Of a DNA stretch of 64,000 bases, positions 1-13,200 are shown in pieces. A program made the position numbers and the translations under genes. The notes under the pieces are model-generated. The model had not been told where the DNA came from. It did not search any database and saw only the letters and a program-made list of their open reading frames with translations. Source of the DNA: Burhinus oedicnemus (lineage: Eukaryota > Chordata > Aves > Charadriiformes > Burhinidae); NCBI GenBank assembly GCA_008921705.1, contig VFFE01006593.1:310001-374000 (forward strand), written 5' to 3'. Numbering within the stretch: position 1 is the first letter of the stretch; every line of letters begins with the position of its first letter.

Positions 1-824
1 CTTCTTATCTGCTTGTCTATCTTGCATGAAAAGACAAGCCCAGGATTAAACTAGCAAGTAGACAGGGCTGGCATTATTTATACTAGAAAAAGGGTCAGAA
101 ATGGTATTCAGTAACAGCTTTCAAGATGTTCAAAACAATCAGAATACAAAAAGCACAGACCAAATTTTAAAATCCTACTTTTATAAGCTCCTTTTATCTA
201 TTAGGATTGAAAATTATTCTGTAAACCCTATGCTAAGCACATTAGCCCCTCTAAAATCAACACGAGGTCTCATGCCAGACTAGTCCCTCCAGTCCTGCTG
301 CCAAAGCTCTGGCTTTCCTAGAGCAGATTAGAGAGTCAGGGCTTGCCCAAGGAGTCAACAGAGAAGGCTGCCTCTTCACTACTGCTGAGCAGCCCTTTAC
401 ATTTCCTCCATTTGAGGTCTCCTGGATTCCACCAGCTCTTGAGGAGCTACAGCAGAAGGCTGCTGACTGGGGCAGTGCTGGGGACCATGCCGGTCCCAGA
501 GAGTGAGGCAGCAGCCTCGGGGCTGCTCGAGCATCACCTCACTGCAAGGAGAGTGCGGGACAGAGCAAAGCCAAGTGCACAGCTCCTGTTTGCCCAGGCA
601 GGGTGAGGTGGTTAGTGCTGATGTTGTGCCAAGCCCAGGTTAACACAATGGTTAATGAGACCCTTTCCCCTACACGCATTCAACAGCCTGAAAGAAGCTT
701 TAATATATGAAGTGTCTCGTTGAAGACACTTAAAGTCAAGACTGCTGCTTGCTGCTGTTCATCCTCAGCATGCTTTAGTGGAGGAATGAGGGGAAAAAAA
801 AACAGCCGTGCCATAAGACAAGAA
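1..824. other. Downstream flank of IL1R1, no gene seen
   Basis: This stretch lies beyond the likely distal poly(A) site of IL1R1. It has only short frames without family signatures. In other vertebrates the next gene on this side is another IL-1 receptor family member, but none of its exons is recognised here. Confidence 0.5.
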
Positions 825-3800
825 TATGTAGTGCCTTTATTGAATTAAAAAATGGACCTTTCTTCAAAATGCCTTTATATAACACACATGAAAACTTTAG
901 CATCATTTGTATAAATATATCAAAAGGAACAAACATTTTTTTAAAAACAGTATTTTGGCTCAGTAAAATAACTTTCCTATCCCTAAAGGTAGGGATAACA
1001 AGTAGCAGTTTTTCATTCAATCTATTCCAGTCAGCAGAAGTAATTCATGAGGCCCGAGGTCGCGGGAACTCTGTTGGCTGGCCTGCATACTGTGAGCTGT
1101 CAAGGTGGAAGCACAAAGTCAGTATTGTACCCGAGTCCTCATAGTACAAATACCATACTTCCAGTGTTTAGTCTTCACATTTGATATAGGGATCTTCTTA
1201 AAGAAGAGCTCTGTGACCAAACCATAGAGCTTCTGTCCTACTAAATTCTTCTATTGATGTGAACCATAACAAATAACCTCGTTCAGATGGATCTCAGTAA
1301 CTTCAGATGGATCTCAAGGCTCTTTTACTCTACAACAGGCTGTCACTGAACACACACAATATTTAAAAGTAGACTGTGTGCAACAGCTAAGTGAATGTGG
1401 CACTTCATGACCAGAACTGATCCTCCCTTGACACTTCGGTCTTGAGCAAAACACAGAATGAGAACAGAATATAAGCATGTGCATTGGTCTATACATACAT
1501 GACATTCATCAATAAAACACTCCAGTATCATGACAGTTTGAAACAGTCTGATGTTTCAAATGCACTTTTTTCCTTCCTATCCTGACATGGAGAGATTCTT
1601 ATTCCATTCTGGCCAAACACACATTCAACTCACAAAGCTCAGAAGGCACTGTCGCTCAGAAGCGGAGTTTCAAATTTCCAGCATACACCGAGGTAACCAA
1701 AGCACTTTAGGTGGGAGAGGAACCTATTTCCACTGGTTTTGTTATTTATCAGACAGAACATGAGGGTCACACCATCCCATGTTCACTGGGCAGTTCTTCC
1801 GTCAGATGACACTTCACACTATCAGTTTTGTTTGGTTGAGGATGTAGGCATAAGAAGATAAATGCTTGAGCCATGAAAGAAGAAAAAGCCAACACTGCAG
1901 TGTCAAAATGAGTAGATAAATTCTGAAGGATGCAGGACATGAGTTTTTTCAGATGAACAAGTGGAGATACCAAAGGACCAACTCAAAGGGAAAATTTCTG
2001 CCTAATACTGTCCTAGCAACAGCCTTCAAGGACAGCTTGGAAAGTGATGGATTTTGACACAAGAGTAAGTTGCTTGTTCCAAGATAAGGGAGCTGCATGG
2101 GAAAAGACAGGCTAGAGTTTGAATGGGAGAGCAAAAGGTGCTGCAAGAGAGAAGTTAATAGGACACACACAGGAATTCAGAGTTGCAAGCAGCAGTTAAA
2201 GTCAATAACAGTCAAATCCTGAAGCTTCCACATACAACTAGATCTCATAACTTAAAAATGTAACTTTCAAGGACAGACTGAAAAGCACAGGCAATTTGGC
2301 TCTCACATCCCCTGCTCCTATGAAATTCATAGCTATAAACATGGCATTAAATAGATTTGATAATTGTTTTGAAAAAACCCAATCAAATCAATTCCCTCCC
2401 CTGAAAAGAAGAATTGATCATTACAAACTAAATCACTGCCTACACACAAGTCAAACATAACTTCAGAGTTAACAACTGTGGCATACATAATATTGTTAAA
2501 AAATTAAAACAAAAAAAAAAAAAAAGGATTCAACATGCACAGTAAGTTTTAAGAACTTCCTTTCTCAAACAGCTGTTTAGAAGCTGTGAGTCCAGCCGCA
2601 ATTCATCCAGCCCCAGCCAAATTCAGCACAGTCACCTGAGATTCCTTACATCATCAGGGCAGAGGGAAAGAAGAAAAGCAAGCAGCTACAGGGGGTAACA
2701 CAGGGCATCTCTCTCTCTCTCTCACCTTAAGGAGTACTGGGTAACAATGCTATTTTAGGTATATTTTCTAAACACATCTGGAGTCAAAAAGCATGGCCCC
2801 ACCACCCCTTTTCTTATCCCATTGCACTCAGAACCCTCTGGGAACCACATAAAACTCACTAATCTAGGAGAAAACTATCCCAAGGAAATGAACGACTTCT
2901 GCCACATTAGTCTGTTCGGCCAGCTTCAGCTTTCCGAGCTGACAAATGCTAGAGTCAGCACCCTGGCTAGGAACAGGAGGGAAGACCTGCTCTCCTTCAG
3001 CAACAGTGACCCACAAGAACTGGGTGCCCTGAAGCCCCTTGATCTGGTCCTTAAGGTAAGGCAGATGACGCCAACCATCTGTACTCCCCCTGAGAGAGTC
3101 TGTGTCATTAGCTAATTGTTCCACTTGGGTAAAATAAGAATAAATACATTAAACCATTTAACTGGGAACAAAAAAAAAAAATAATCCTCAGGAGATTAAT
3201 TTTTTGACTCCGGACAGCATTACAATGGTATTTTTACAATGTCTGCCTGGGACATGCAACTAAAAATGGTACAGTTCTTTAAAATGTCAAAAAGATCAGG
3301 GAAGAGTATTTATGCTTTGTCAGGTTCAACAGCACTTTTGAGGGGGCTGCGGTTGTCTCTTACCTTTTCTCCTGGACGATAACACACTGATACAGTAACA
3401 GAGGGATTTATCTTTCAGCAAACTGAACAAGGCAAGTAACAAACTTGTAACAAAGAAACATTTTGTGCCATTTCATTTAAAAAGTTGAAACAAAAGCATT
3501 CACTGGCATCAACCATGTCCATTACATAAAATCACAATTATAATTAATATAGTTCCCTTCATATTCAACCTTTAATTGCAAAAAACAAGGTTCCTGGTTT
3601 TTTGATAGTTTTTTTCCCCTTCCATTTTGAATACCAGAAGAATTCCACCAAATCACAGTGCAATTCTTGGAAAAGGCCTCACGTACTTCCAGCGTGGTTT
3701 CTATATCATCACTGTGCTACTGATGACTTTGCAAGGCATTCTGTTAATCTGGCCAGAAGAAAAAATGATTCACATCTGTAGATGAAGTTATAGTACCTTC

Positions 3801-3917
3801 AATCCAGAAAATTTGGATAAGATTGTCTGCACAAAATAGATACATGTGACCTTCAATCAATCCATCACCAACTATGTGAACTGAATTTGTCATTAAGTGT
3901 CATTTTTCTTTTTTTAT
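825..3917 (-). other. IL1R1: Probable 3'UTR of IL1R1
   Basis: About 3.1 kb follows the IL1R1 stop codon on the minus strand, has no convincing exon, and ends just after an AATAAA hexamer at 836-841. Mammalian IL1R1 transcripts also carry 3'UTRs of about this size (known of the family). Several ATTTA pentamers (minus strand) occur, for example near 912, 1242, 1857, 1915, 2349 and 2430. They could be AU-rich destabilising elements, but the base composition alone would give some. An A-rich run at 2509-2525 and a (CT)n run at 2709-2723 are also inside. The extent is inferred, not shown. Confidence 0.5.
836..841 (-). promoter_or_regulatory. IL1R1: Distal poly(A) signal AATAAA
   Basis: The plus strand reads TTTATT, so the minus strand carries a canonical AATAAA. 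It is the only exact hexamer I found downstream of the one overlapping the stop codon, which makes it the likely main 3' end of IL1R1. Confidence 0.5.
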
Positions 3918-3918
3918 T
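3913..3918 (-). promoter_or_regulatory. IL1R1: AATAAA overlapping the IL1R1 stop codon
   Basis: The stop codon TAA (3920-3918) is followed directly by ATAAA, creating a canonical AATAAA that shares the last A of the stop. If used, it would give a transcript with almost no 3'UTR. Use is unproven, because such A-rich hexamers also occur by chance. Confidence 0.35.
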
Positions 3919-4294
3919 TAGGGACAATTAAAGTCTCTTGGTAACAAATGCAATTGTGATGAAGATCCATTTTTTCTGGATGGCATGTGGTAGCGCACCT
4001 TCTTCCAGAATCTAGTACTTGCTGAGTGAGACCTTTCCGAGAAGTCCCCTTTCCATCGGATAGCCCCGTGCTTTTGCTTAACATATTTGATGGATTCTGG
4101 CATGGTTGCATAATCTTGTATTTTTTCAAGTTCAATGAGAATTACTTTAATGCCATCTTGGATAAGAGCATTATACATGGCTAGATGCTTTTCAGATGCA
4201 TCTTCTAGAATACTGTAACAGGAGGGTTCTGGTACTAAAACAATTATCACTCTTCTGCTTTGATGGATTTTTTCATCAGCAATGCTGATCACAG
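3918..4294 (-). CDS. IL1R1: IL1R1 coding exon 10: C-terminal TIR half and stop
   Basis: The acceptor is CTCTACAG at 4302-4295. The exon enters in phase 1 (G from the previous exon plus CT gives Ala432), then reads VISIADEKIHQSRRVIIVLV, the central TIR strand and helix region. Box 3 FW lies at residues 527-528 within ASTRFWKKVRYHMPSRK, and the chain ends DFNCP before TAA at 3918-3920. The TIR domain recruits the MyD88 TIR. The tail after box 3 is about 28 residues, short as usual for this receptor. Confidence 0.93.
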
Positions 4295-7200
4295 CTGTAG
4301 AGAAAAAGGTGGTGCAAAATTAAGGCTGTATGTTTCTATTCTTTGTTACCAACATGTTGCAGATGGTTCATTCCCTGTGTGATATTTGAGCCAACACACT
4401 TTACCTCACATATAGGGACAGGATAAGAGCATGCAAGCAGTTACATTGGGTTAGCCAACAAAGAGATTTGGCCAATACAACACCACCCGACCCCATCAGA
4501 CTGCATGTCTCTATTCTTGTTTTGCATAAACAGAAAAGAGCTACCAACTATCTACTACTTATCTCACTAATGCCATTTTATTACCATCATAAATGCAACT
4601 GCAAAAACCAAATTCCAAAGCCATAGGCCTAGATAAAACTATGACCTTTTTCCTTAAACAGCTTGTTCTGATATGCTTAACTGTTTTTTGTTACGTGTAA
4701 GTGGAAAAGAAAGCAAAGAATCCTCCCTTCAATGGCATTCCAGACAAATAATTCTAAAACAGCAAAATATGGTAAATACCACACAAAATCCATACAGGTT
4801 AACCCTGAGAATAGACTACTTCATTTTTCCAAGATGGAAAAATAAAGCAGCACTTCAGATGTTACTTCTTAGGGAAGCCTTCCTTCTCAAACCACTACCA
4901 AAAGCCTTCAGATGTAAGAAAGTGATCCATGAACCACCTCATGTAGGTTTGTTCACACTCAATTTTTTTGTAAACAAAAACTTTGTTTAAGGCCTACTCT
5001 GCAAATTTATTCAGTCTCAGTATTAAAGTCATAAGACCAGGAAGGATTCAGAAGACTCATCATTTCATCTCACATAAGCAGTCAGTGGGACAGACTTTGC
5101 AATTTTCAGTGTCAAATGCTAGAAATTTAAATTTGATGTGTGTTTGCACACAGAGGTTTGAAACCTCCACAAGAGTTTTAAAGCCTTGCAAGGAAGGCAA
5201 CACTCTGTAAGAACATTCACTAGACACAAGTAGTCTTTGATACAGCTAATCATTTCTGATAACTTAGTGTTGCTTTGTACTCTTTTTTTTTTTTTTTTCC
5301 TCCCACCTGCACTGCCTAAGCATCCATTGTACCCTTTATTGCATCCTGCTGGTTTGACAGCAATTCTCAGAGCAAACAAAAATGAAACAGTAGAGAGGTC
5401 ATCCTGTCAAATGGCACCTCAAAGCAACGGCCTCTTTTCACACCACTCATGAGACCTACTTTTCCATGTTTCCTGACATTAGTCATCATTCACAACCACA
5501 GTTTCAACTCCTCTTCCCCTCAGCATCCTTCTATCTCGAGATGTCTAGGTTAGCCAGACATCGAAAAAACCCGGAAGAGCTAAATAATGACAAGGGAAAG
5601 GCTGAGATAAACAGACTTCGTGGGAGCCCCCAGTGCTCTACTTCTCATTCTCAATCAGACAGAATAAGAAAATCATAGCTCATTCGATGATGGGAGATAT
5701 TTAGAATCACATCCGATTGATTGCCTGTTTCCAAGTGTTATTTGCAGCTACCAATGAGAAAGCTGGAGTGTAATTTGTCTTCAGATAGCTTACCTTCTCC
5801 TGGTAAATCATCTCTCCCAAATATGAAGAGGTTATATCCACACTGTCTTTCTAAGACCTCTGGCAGTATCTTCAGAGCAAAAATATCTGATGAATACAAG
5901 CAGCTCTCTCTGTTCTTTGGATACAGAACATAAGCATCATAGATCTTCCCATCTGAAACTAAAGAGTGAGCAACAGGAGTAATATAAAAAAGGATTCTAA
6001 AGATACAACAGCAAGCAAGGAAACAAACAAAAAAATCTCTAAACTGTTTTTTCCCCACTTGAATCACTGCTTTAGTTCCTAATCCTACTATTATCTAAGC
6101 ATGTATAATTATACTAAGCCTGAAATATTTGTAGAATTAGGCCTTCTAGAATTCAGGTCTGAATAGGCAAGAGACCTGGAAAATTAGGTAGGTTCGAATA
6201 TTCTATTTTGAACTTTAAATAAAAAAATGTTATCACTGAATTATCTGGAAAATAGAAGTTCCAGTAGTGGAACTGAATATTTAAAATTTCAGCTGCCATA
6301 TAACTCATAGGTAATTTTTGTAACCTAGATCTTCAAAACACAGCAACCACTTAGACATGAAAACAAAACCAAAGTATCTGGCAAATTTCAAGGTCTGAAT
6401 TTTTTGCAACAAAATTTTCAGAAAGACCAAATTTAAAAGACTTCAAAGAAATCTAACAGAACCTCAATACCTCTAGAAGATATTTTCTGTTTCTCTAGCC
6501 ATGTACCTCCTCTCAGATGTTTGGAAATGACCCATACTTCAGCATACTCTTTTAGTCAGCACTGCTATCAACATTTTTCTGAATGTCAGGAATTTACAGA
6601 AAGTAAAATAATCAGAATTGCCATCAAATTGAAAACAAAAGAAAATGAAAATTGTCCTGGTTCATCTATGGAAAATAAAACACATCCAACAATTCCACTG
6701 CCTTACTGCTTTCTGTAAGAACAGTAATTAAAAGAAAACTGAACAACTGCTGTCAGAACAGCATTCAAGCCACTGAAGTGGGTCTTCAAGGAAAGGCACA
6801 ATAGTACTGGATTCCTGGAAAGTTGCTGATTTTTCCCCTGTAGATGCTTTTGTTATCTGAACTAATTCTAAACATCCTAAAAACACGTTATCCTTTCAAA
6901 AATCCCAAGGAAGGTCAATCACACTCCATGAGGTTAACTCATTGCTTTGCAAGGGAAGGTGGAGGCTTATTACAATACACAGCACTGTTACACAAACGTA
7001 CCTTTTTTACCCAGGAAAGGATAGCAGGAGTCCCGATACCAAAGCACGATATCAATTTTGAAGATCTTGTAGATAAAGAGAGTAAAAAATACTAAAAATA
7101 CCAAAGAAACTCCTCCTCCAATTAAGTAACCCTGAATGTTCTGAGCTGCAGTAGAGTGGAATAAGAAGGGAGAAAACAAACAAACAAAACACAGTTATAC

Positions 7201-10200
7201 ACTAGAACCAGAGAAAGACAAGAGAGATGTTCAAAATCATTTAGTCATTAGAACAGTTTAAAAAAAAAAAAATGAATGAATAGGACTGAAAGTTCTTCAT
7301 GTGTGCTTCCTACAAATACTGTTATTTGACAAGCCTACTTTTTTCTTTCAGAGAAAAGATACCTTAGCAATGTGACAAATGAGGCTACTCTTCAGCTGAA
7401 ACATCAAAATATTGACATATACTCCAGCACAGCAGTAGAGTGAAAATTCTTGTACAAATTTTTATCAATCAGCAAGCAAGAAAGTCAGAGGTGGGAAGGT
7501 GATTTCCTGACCACGCAATTCTCCCCAGACCAACTAGCTTTCTGTTGTCTCTAGCCTCTTCGAAGATTTGCCATTGAACCTACCAATTTGTTGTCCTTAA
7601 TAGATTTGTTGTCCTTAAAACAAACAAACGCTCTCCAAAAACTGCATTTTTTTTAGTTCAAGCATATTAAAGGTTTTCTGAGGCTAAACCCTACCCTGAC
7701 AATCTTTATGAAGAACTTAGGTAACAAGCTAGAGCTCAGATCCACTTTCAGTCAATTACTTGTTTACAATGTGGCCAGTTAAAGGTAACTTTGAGATTGG
7801 CTCACAGTTGACAAAGGTGGCTCAATACAAGCTCAATAGACCAGAGGCTCTTCTGCAGCTAAATTAAAAAAATATATATATCATATATATATAAACTTAT
7901 AATATCTGGTGATTTGCTTTTCTGTGTATCTGGTTTTAAATAAAAACAATAAATTTCTTCAGCTTTGCGTTTAAGTTTTTAAAGCTCACTTTACCTTTGA
8001 GTTCATCTACTAAAAAGAAAATTTCATGCTAGGCAGCAATAGGTCAAACTTATCCTTGTCTCTGAGCACAAGACTGGGGTCTCCACAACTGGCAGGGTGC
8101 TCCCATTCAACATGCATGAGCCTATCTATAAGGTGATAACACAGCACATGCATCAGTAATGGAAAGTCCATAACCTTTCCAAGCAATCTATTTCATTCCT
8201 TCACTATCATCACTGTTAGAGTTTCTCCTACTATATAAATAGATATTCTTTTTCTTTCTCCTGGCAATCTGAGCCCATTATTTGTTACTGGAGGATAGGG
8301 CAACCAGATCCACATATGCATTCATGTCCTTTTGACAGTCTGTTCCACACTTAGTTATGTTTTCCTCCCAGCTCTTTTAGCGAATTGACCATTTTCACTG
8401 CTCTTCTAGACAAATGATCTCCTCTGATCCACACGCTTCTTTAAGTACAAGCAAGTAAAGTGAGGCACAGTATTCCACTGAGTTCTCATACTTGCTTTAA
8501 ATAAACTGGAGTCTTTCATTAATGTTTCCTAAACCACTTAATTTGCTTTGTCTTCTCTCATTTGAAGTGCTATTTTCTTTAATTTTGGTAAAAATACGAC
8601 AAAAAAAATCACAAAGAAAGGTATTGAGCTGCACTGCTCACTTTGCACAATGGCACATCACACAGCTTTAGCTCTAAGTAGGGCATTGTCAAACTGAGAA
8701 GTAAGCATCATTGATAACCATTTTATCAGGATGAGATCTCTTACCTGGGCGTTCCAGTTTGATGTAGGCTGTAAATTGTTGAGTACCATATATGAAGTGA
8801 CAGAAAAAATTATGAGCATAATCCTTTACTTTAACTTTTGAAATGTTAAATTTTGTTCCAGATACAGCAAGTCCATGAGGCATCCTCTCTCTGTCATTAA
8901 AAAAGGGTAAAAAGGAAATATCTTTAGAGAAACTGAAATATCAGTTCTTCATATAGGATAGATTCATCTATCCACAAACACAAGAACATGTAGTTTTTAC
9001 ATCTATAAACCTAAGAAGCCAGTGAAGCACATTAAATATCACCCTGTAACAAACAGCTTCATGATCAGAGCTGACTTGGCACTTTCCATACACATTGGGT
9101 TGTTGGAGTTTTTTTGCTGGGTGGGACAGGGTGCACCACTAGCAGTTTTGCAGATGACATAAAAGTCAAAGGGATGGCTGATACACCAGAGGGTCATGCT
9201 GCCATCCAGAGGAACCTTGACAGGCTGGAGAAATAGGCTGATAGGAACCTCAAAGTTCAAAGCAAAAAGCAAATCCTACACCTGAGGAAGAATAACCAGT
9301 CCCCAGGCATCCTGGACGGCATTAAGAACAGCACTGCCAGCAGGTTGAGGGAGATGATCCTTCTCCTCTATTCAGTGCTGATGAGGTCATACCTCAAGTA
9401 CTGGGGCCCGTTCTGGGCTCCCCAGTACAAGAGATGTACAGATTTACTGGAGCAAGTCCAGTGCAGGGCTGTGAAAATGATTAAGGGAGTGGAGCATCTG
9501 TCACACAAGAGAGCAGGGACTGTTCAGCCTGGAGAAAAGAAGGCTTGGGGGTGGGGGGTGGATCTTATCAATGTGTGTAAATACCTGAGGGAGGGAGTGG
9601 AGAAGAGGGAGCCAGGCTCCTTTCAGTAGTGCCCACTGACAGGACAAAAGTCAGTGAGCACAAACTGAAACACCTTCCCATCTGAAATTCCATCTGAACA
9701 CTCATTTACTGTCAGGGTGGTCAAACACTGGAACAGGTTGCCCAGAGAAGTTGCGAAGTCTCCACCTGTGGAGATACTCAAAACCCAACTGAATACAGCC
9801 CTGAGCAACCTGCTCTATCTGACCCTGGTTGAGAAGCGGGGTTGGACTAGACAATCTCAAGAGGTCCCTTCCAACCTAAATGATTCTGTGAATGAAAGAC
9901 TATTCAAACCAGTAATAGCTAGTAATAAAACTGTCAAGAGAAAAATAATCTTCCAGGATTCTTTATACTGATGATGAAGCGGAGACCTTTCTAAGCATAC
10001 CAGCAGACTCCCCAAGCCCATATTGTCCACAGTCAATGGCGCCAACCAACTTGGGAAATTATGATGAACAAAATTCACAAAAGCTGGATGACTCTGCTGT
10101 CAAATGACAACAAACATGGCGATACTGCCTTTATGTCTGATATCTAACAGAAGAAGCTCGGAGATATAATATGCTATCCTGCTAAATACCATCTTGCTCT

Positions 10201-13200
10201 AAGGTAGATTTACAAGCATAACATGGGAGGGGCTGCAGTAGGAAGGTACCTCAAACTGGCATCCTACTCTATATACCAAAGTGACATCACATTATGTGCT
10301 CAAGGAGGAAAACTCATTTTGCAGAACATCCTGAAGAACCAGTTTCTACTACATAAATAATTGCCAGCAACTTCTGTCATGGGATTCCAATACAAACATC
10401 ATCATTTTGCAACACGTTCAGATTTGTTCATATCAGTTTTAACTTTCCTGTCAGCAGAGGAAAGAGTTACCTCCTAGGTGCAAGCCTCAAGTCCATAAAG
10501 TTGGCCACGCCTGCAGTGTGGTTTGCTACTAGTAAATGCTCCACAAATTTAATTGCTGAGAAATTGCTACTATTTTTTGAAATAAAATAATATTATTGCA
10601 ATTAGATTCTTTTCTCTGATACCAGATAACTTGCTTTGAACAATTAATCCTAATTAGAACTTGCACAGAATGTATTTTGCACAACTCCATCTCTGGTGTG
10701 GGAAAATTACCAGGCAGGGTAGTGATTAGAAATAGAGATCACTTCCAAGCAAGCCAAAAATCTTAACAGATAATTGCTTTGACTTAAATATATTAAATGC
10801 TTTTCAGGAACATGTGTTTAGTAACAGCAGCAAGTTGGTTTCAGAAGAAGCTGCAGTTATTATAACTTTAATCATAGCTACACAGAGCTGCACATGTGTC
10901 TTAACTGGTGAAGCTGAGAAACTTCATGCCCTAAAGAATAATGGACTAAGTTGTGCCTTAGAGATCATAAGCTTGGGCCCTAATATTTATAGGCAAACAA
11001 CCAAGTATACAGATCTATAATGAAAGTAATAATTCCCCCTAAAGGAACTTGGAGACAAAGTAGAGTTAAGATTCCTTCTGGAGGCCAGATACAGATGAAT
11101 GAAAAAGATCATTTTAAAAGCAGTCTGCAACATAACTGTCTAGTCATATTTTGCACTGATGATGGCACTTGGTGGAGATGGCAATGCTTCTGCATGAGTG
11201 TGAACTGATCAGCTGAGATATTTTTTTCTGTCTTCTTTGCACTACATTTTAAGGGTTATATTTAACAGCAGTGATTAATACAATGAGAAAGCAAACAGTG
11301 CATCCACAGTCTGCTACAGCATAGACCAGTCACTGAGTAACAAAGGTTCTGTTCTCTTGAAAGAATTGCCAGTGTTATCAGTTTAATTTGTGTTTAATTT
11401 TCCTGAACATTAAAAAAAAAAACCTAGATGGCCTGCAACAAGAGCTTCTGCTTTGTGTTCTTGAGGAACAGCTGTGTCTGTACTTAGAAAAGGACCAACT
11501 TCACAAATAAAAATAAGTTGGGTGATTTTTTGTTTTTGAAACAGTCTATCCTTCCCACATTAATGACAGCGGGCAGGATTTAATCTACTAGCAAAAAGAA
11601 TTGCATAAGAACAAATGCCTTACAAAATTATGTTTCACAACAACATTATAAAAACCTACATATGATTGCTTCATTACATTTGTATCAGATACACCAGTAT
11701 TTATAGTAAAATGTTTATTTTTTAAAAAACCCAAACAATAAGAATATCATTTACTTGACACAGACTTCTAAGCAGTCTTTCAATGACTACTGACATTTGA
11801 ATAGTAGTCAACTTTATGGTGAAATCACTGCAAATCACTGCAGATTACTTCACCTACAAATGCACTTACAATTCAATGTATAAGGATACTTACTCATAAA
11901 ACTGTTCCCTGTAGGTGCTATCAAAGCTATCAACATCCTCATCATTAACTTGCCAGAATGGAATCAAGCCATTTATGCCACTTGATATATTACATTCCAT
12001 AACTACATGAGAGCCTACAAAAAACATTTAAATACAGCAATTGAAGGTCTTGTAACAGAAGCAGGATCAAGTGATTTGGGATCAGCTGGGAAAAGGAGAG
12101 ATATCGAAACACTCACTTACCTTATGAAAAACAGAATCCTTAAAACTCATCCACTTGTAATCCACATTCGGGTGTCTCCAATCTGGATATAAATTCCACC
12201 CTAAATATAGGTGTCTAAATGTTCACGTCTACACATAAGCTAGATGTAACAGAGTTCAGCTCTGCTGAAGTCCACTCACATTAAAGTAGACACCTGGACC
12301 TTATTAGCTGAATGGCTCTCCAGACTCCACTGAGTCCACTGAAAGATCTCCAGGGCTCAAATTAGTTGCATGTACACAATATGATGACATCTGAGATGCT
12401 CTCCAGCATCCAAGGCATCTGTATGGAACTGGCAGACAGGACTCCAGATCTTCAAGAAACCTGCATTGCTAGAGACCACCCAAAACAGCACTAGACATCT
12501 ACGTGTAGGCAACTGAATTGAGCCCCTGTTGATAACAGCATGAATTAAGGACCCTAGCTCATATGCAGATACCCATGCGTAGATAACTACACCCTGGAGC
12601 TGAATCCCATTCTTAGTGACCATGCATATCTTTACTCCAGTTCAGAGTCTTTTGGCCAATGCTGTCCACTGGGATGGTTTCTGAATACTCTCACACTCTG
12701 CTCCCAGACCAAGCTCACCTGACACTCAGCTCCTTTGCCACCAAGAGTCTAGATCTTACTGAATGCCTCAGTATTAAGAAAGCAAGCCAAGTTGCAGAAT
12801 ATATTTATTGCCAGTGTATCTCAGAGAGCTCCATTTCCAGGAAGGTAAGCAGCTTTCTTGGAGTCCTTTACTTCTGTATTTTACCCATGGAAGTTATGAT
12901 TATCAAATGATAAGCGGGCTCTCAGTTCACCTATGTTAAGATCTGTGTTTTGCTTCCTAGAACCACATCAGATCTAGATGCTTCCACCAAGGGACAGTCT
13001 CTATCAAAAGTATGGAATAAACCTTCAGCTCACATGCAAAGCAGTTACTTGAACAAGAGTTCACATAGAAATCACAGATGCTCCCCAATCTCTTCCTTCA
13101 TGTCCTTCCAGCACATTAATGAATTTTTCTAAAGATGTGGTTTAGAGCACTGCACAGCTCTTGTCCCGGCTTGAGGTAAAACAGAACCAATTTTCTGTTC

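Noticed and set aside
1282..1316. TTCAGATGGATCTCA occurring twice 20 bases apart
   Set aside because: A short local duplication of little significance.
12180..12760. Intron segment with recurring ACATCTA/GTCTACAC-like words, considered as a dispersed repeat or inverted-repeat transposon
   Set aside because: I could not define ends, a target duplication or a family, so it is mentioned only within the intron entry.
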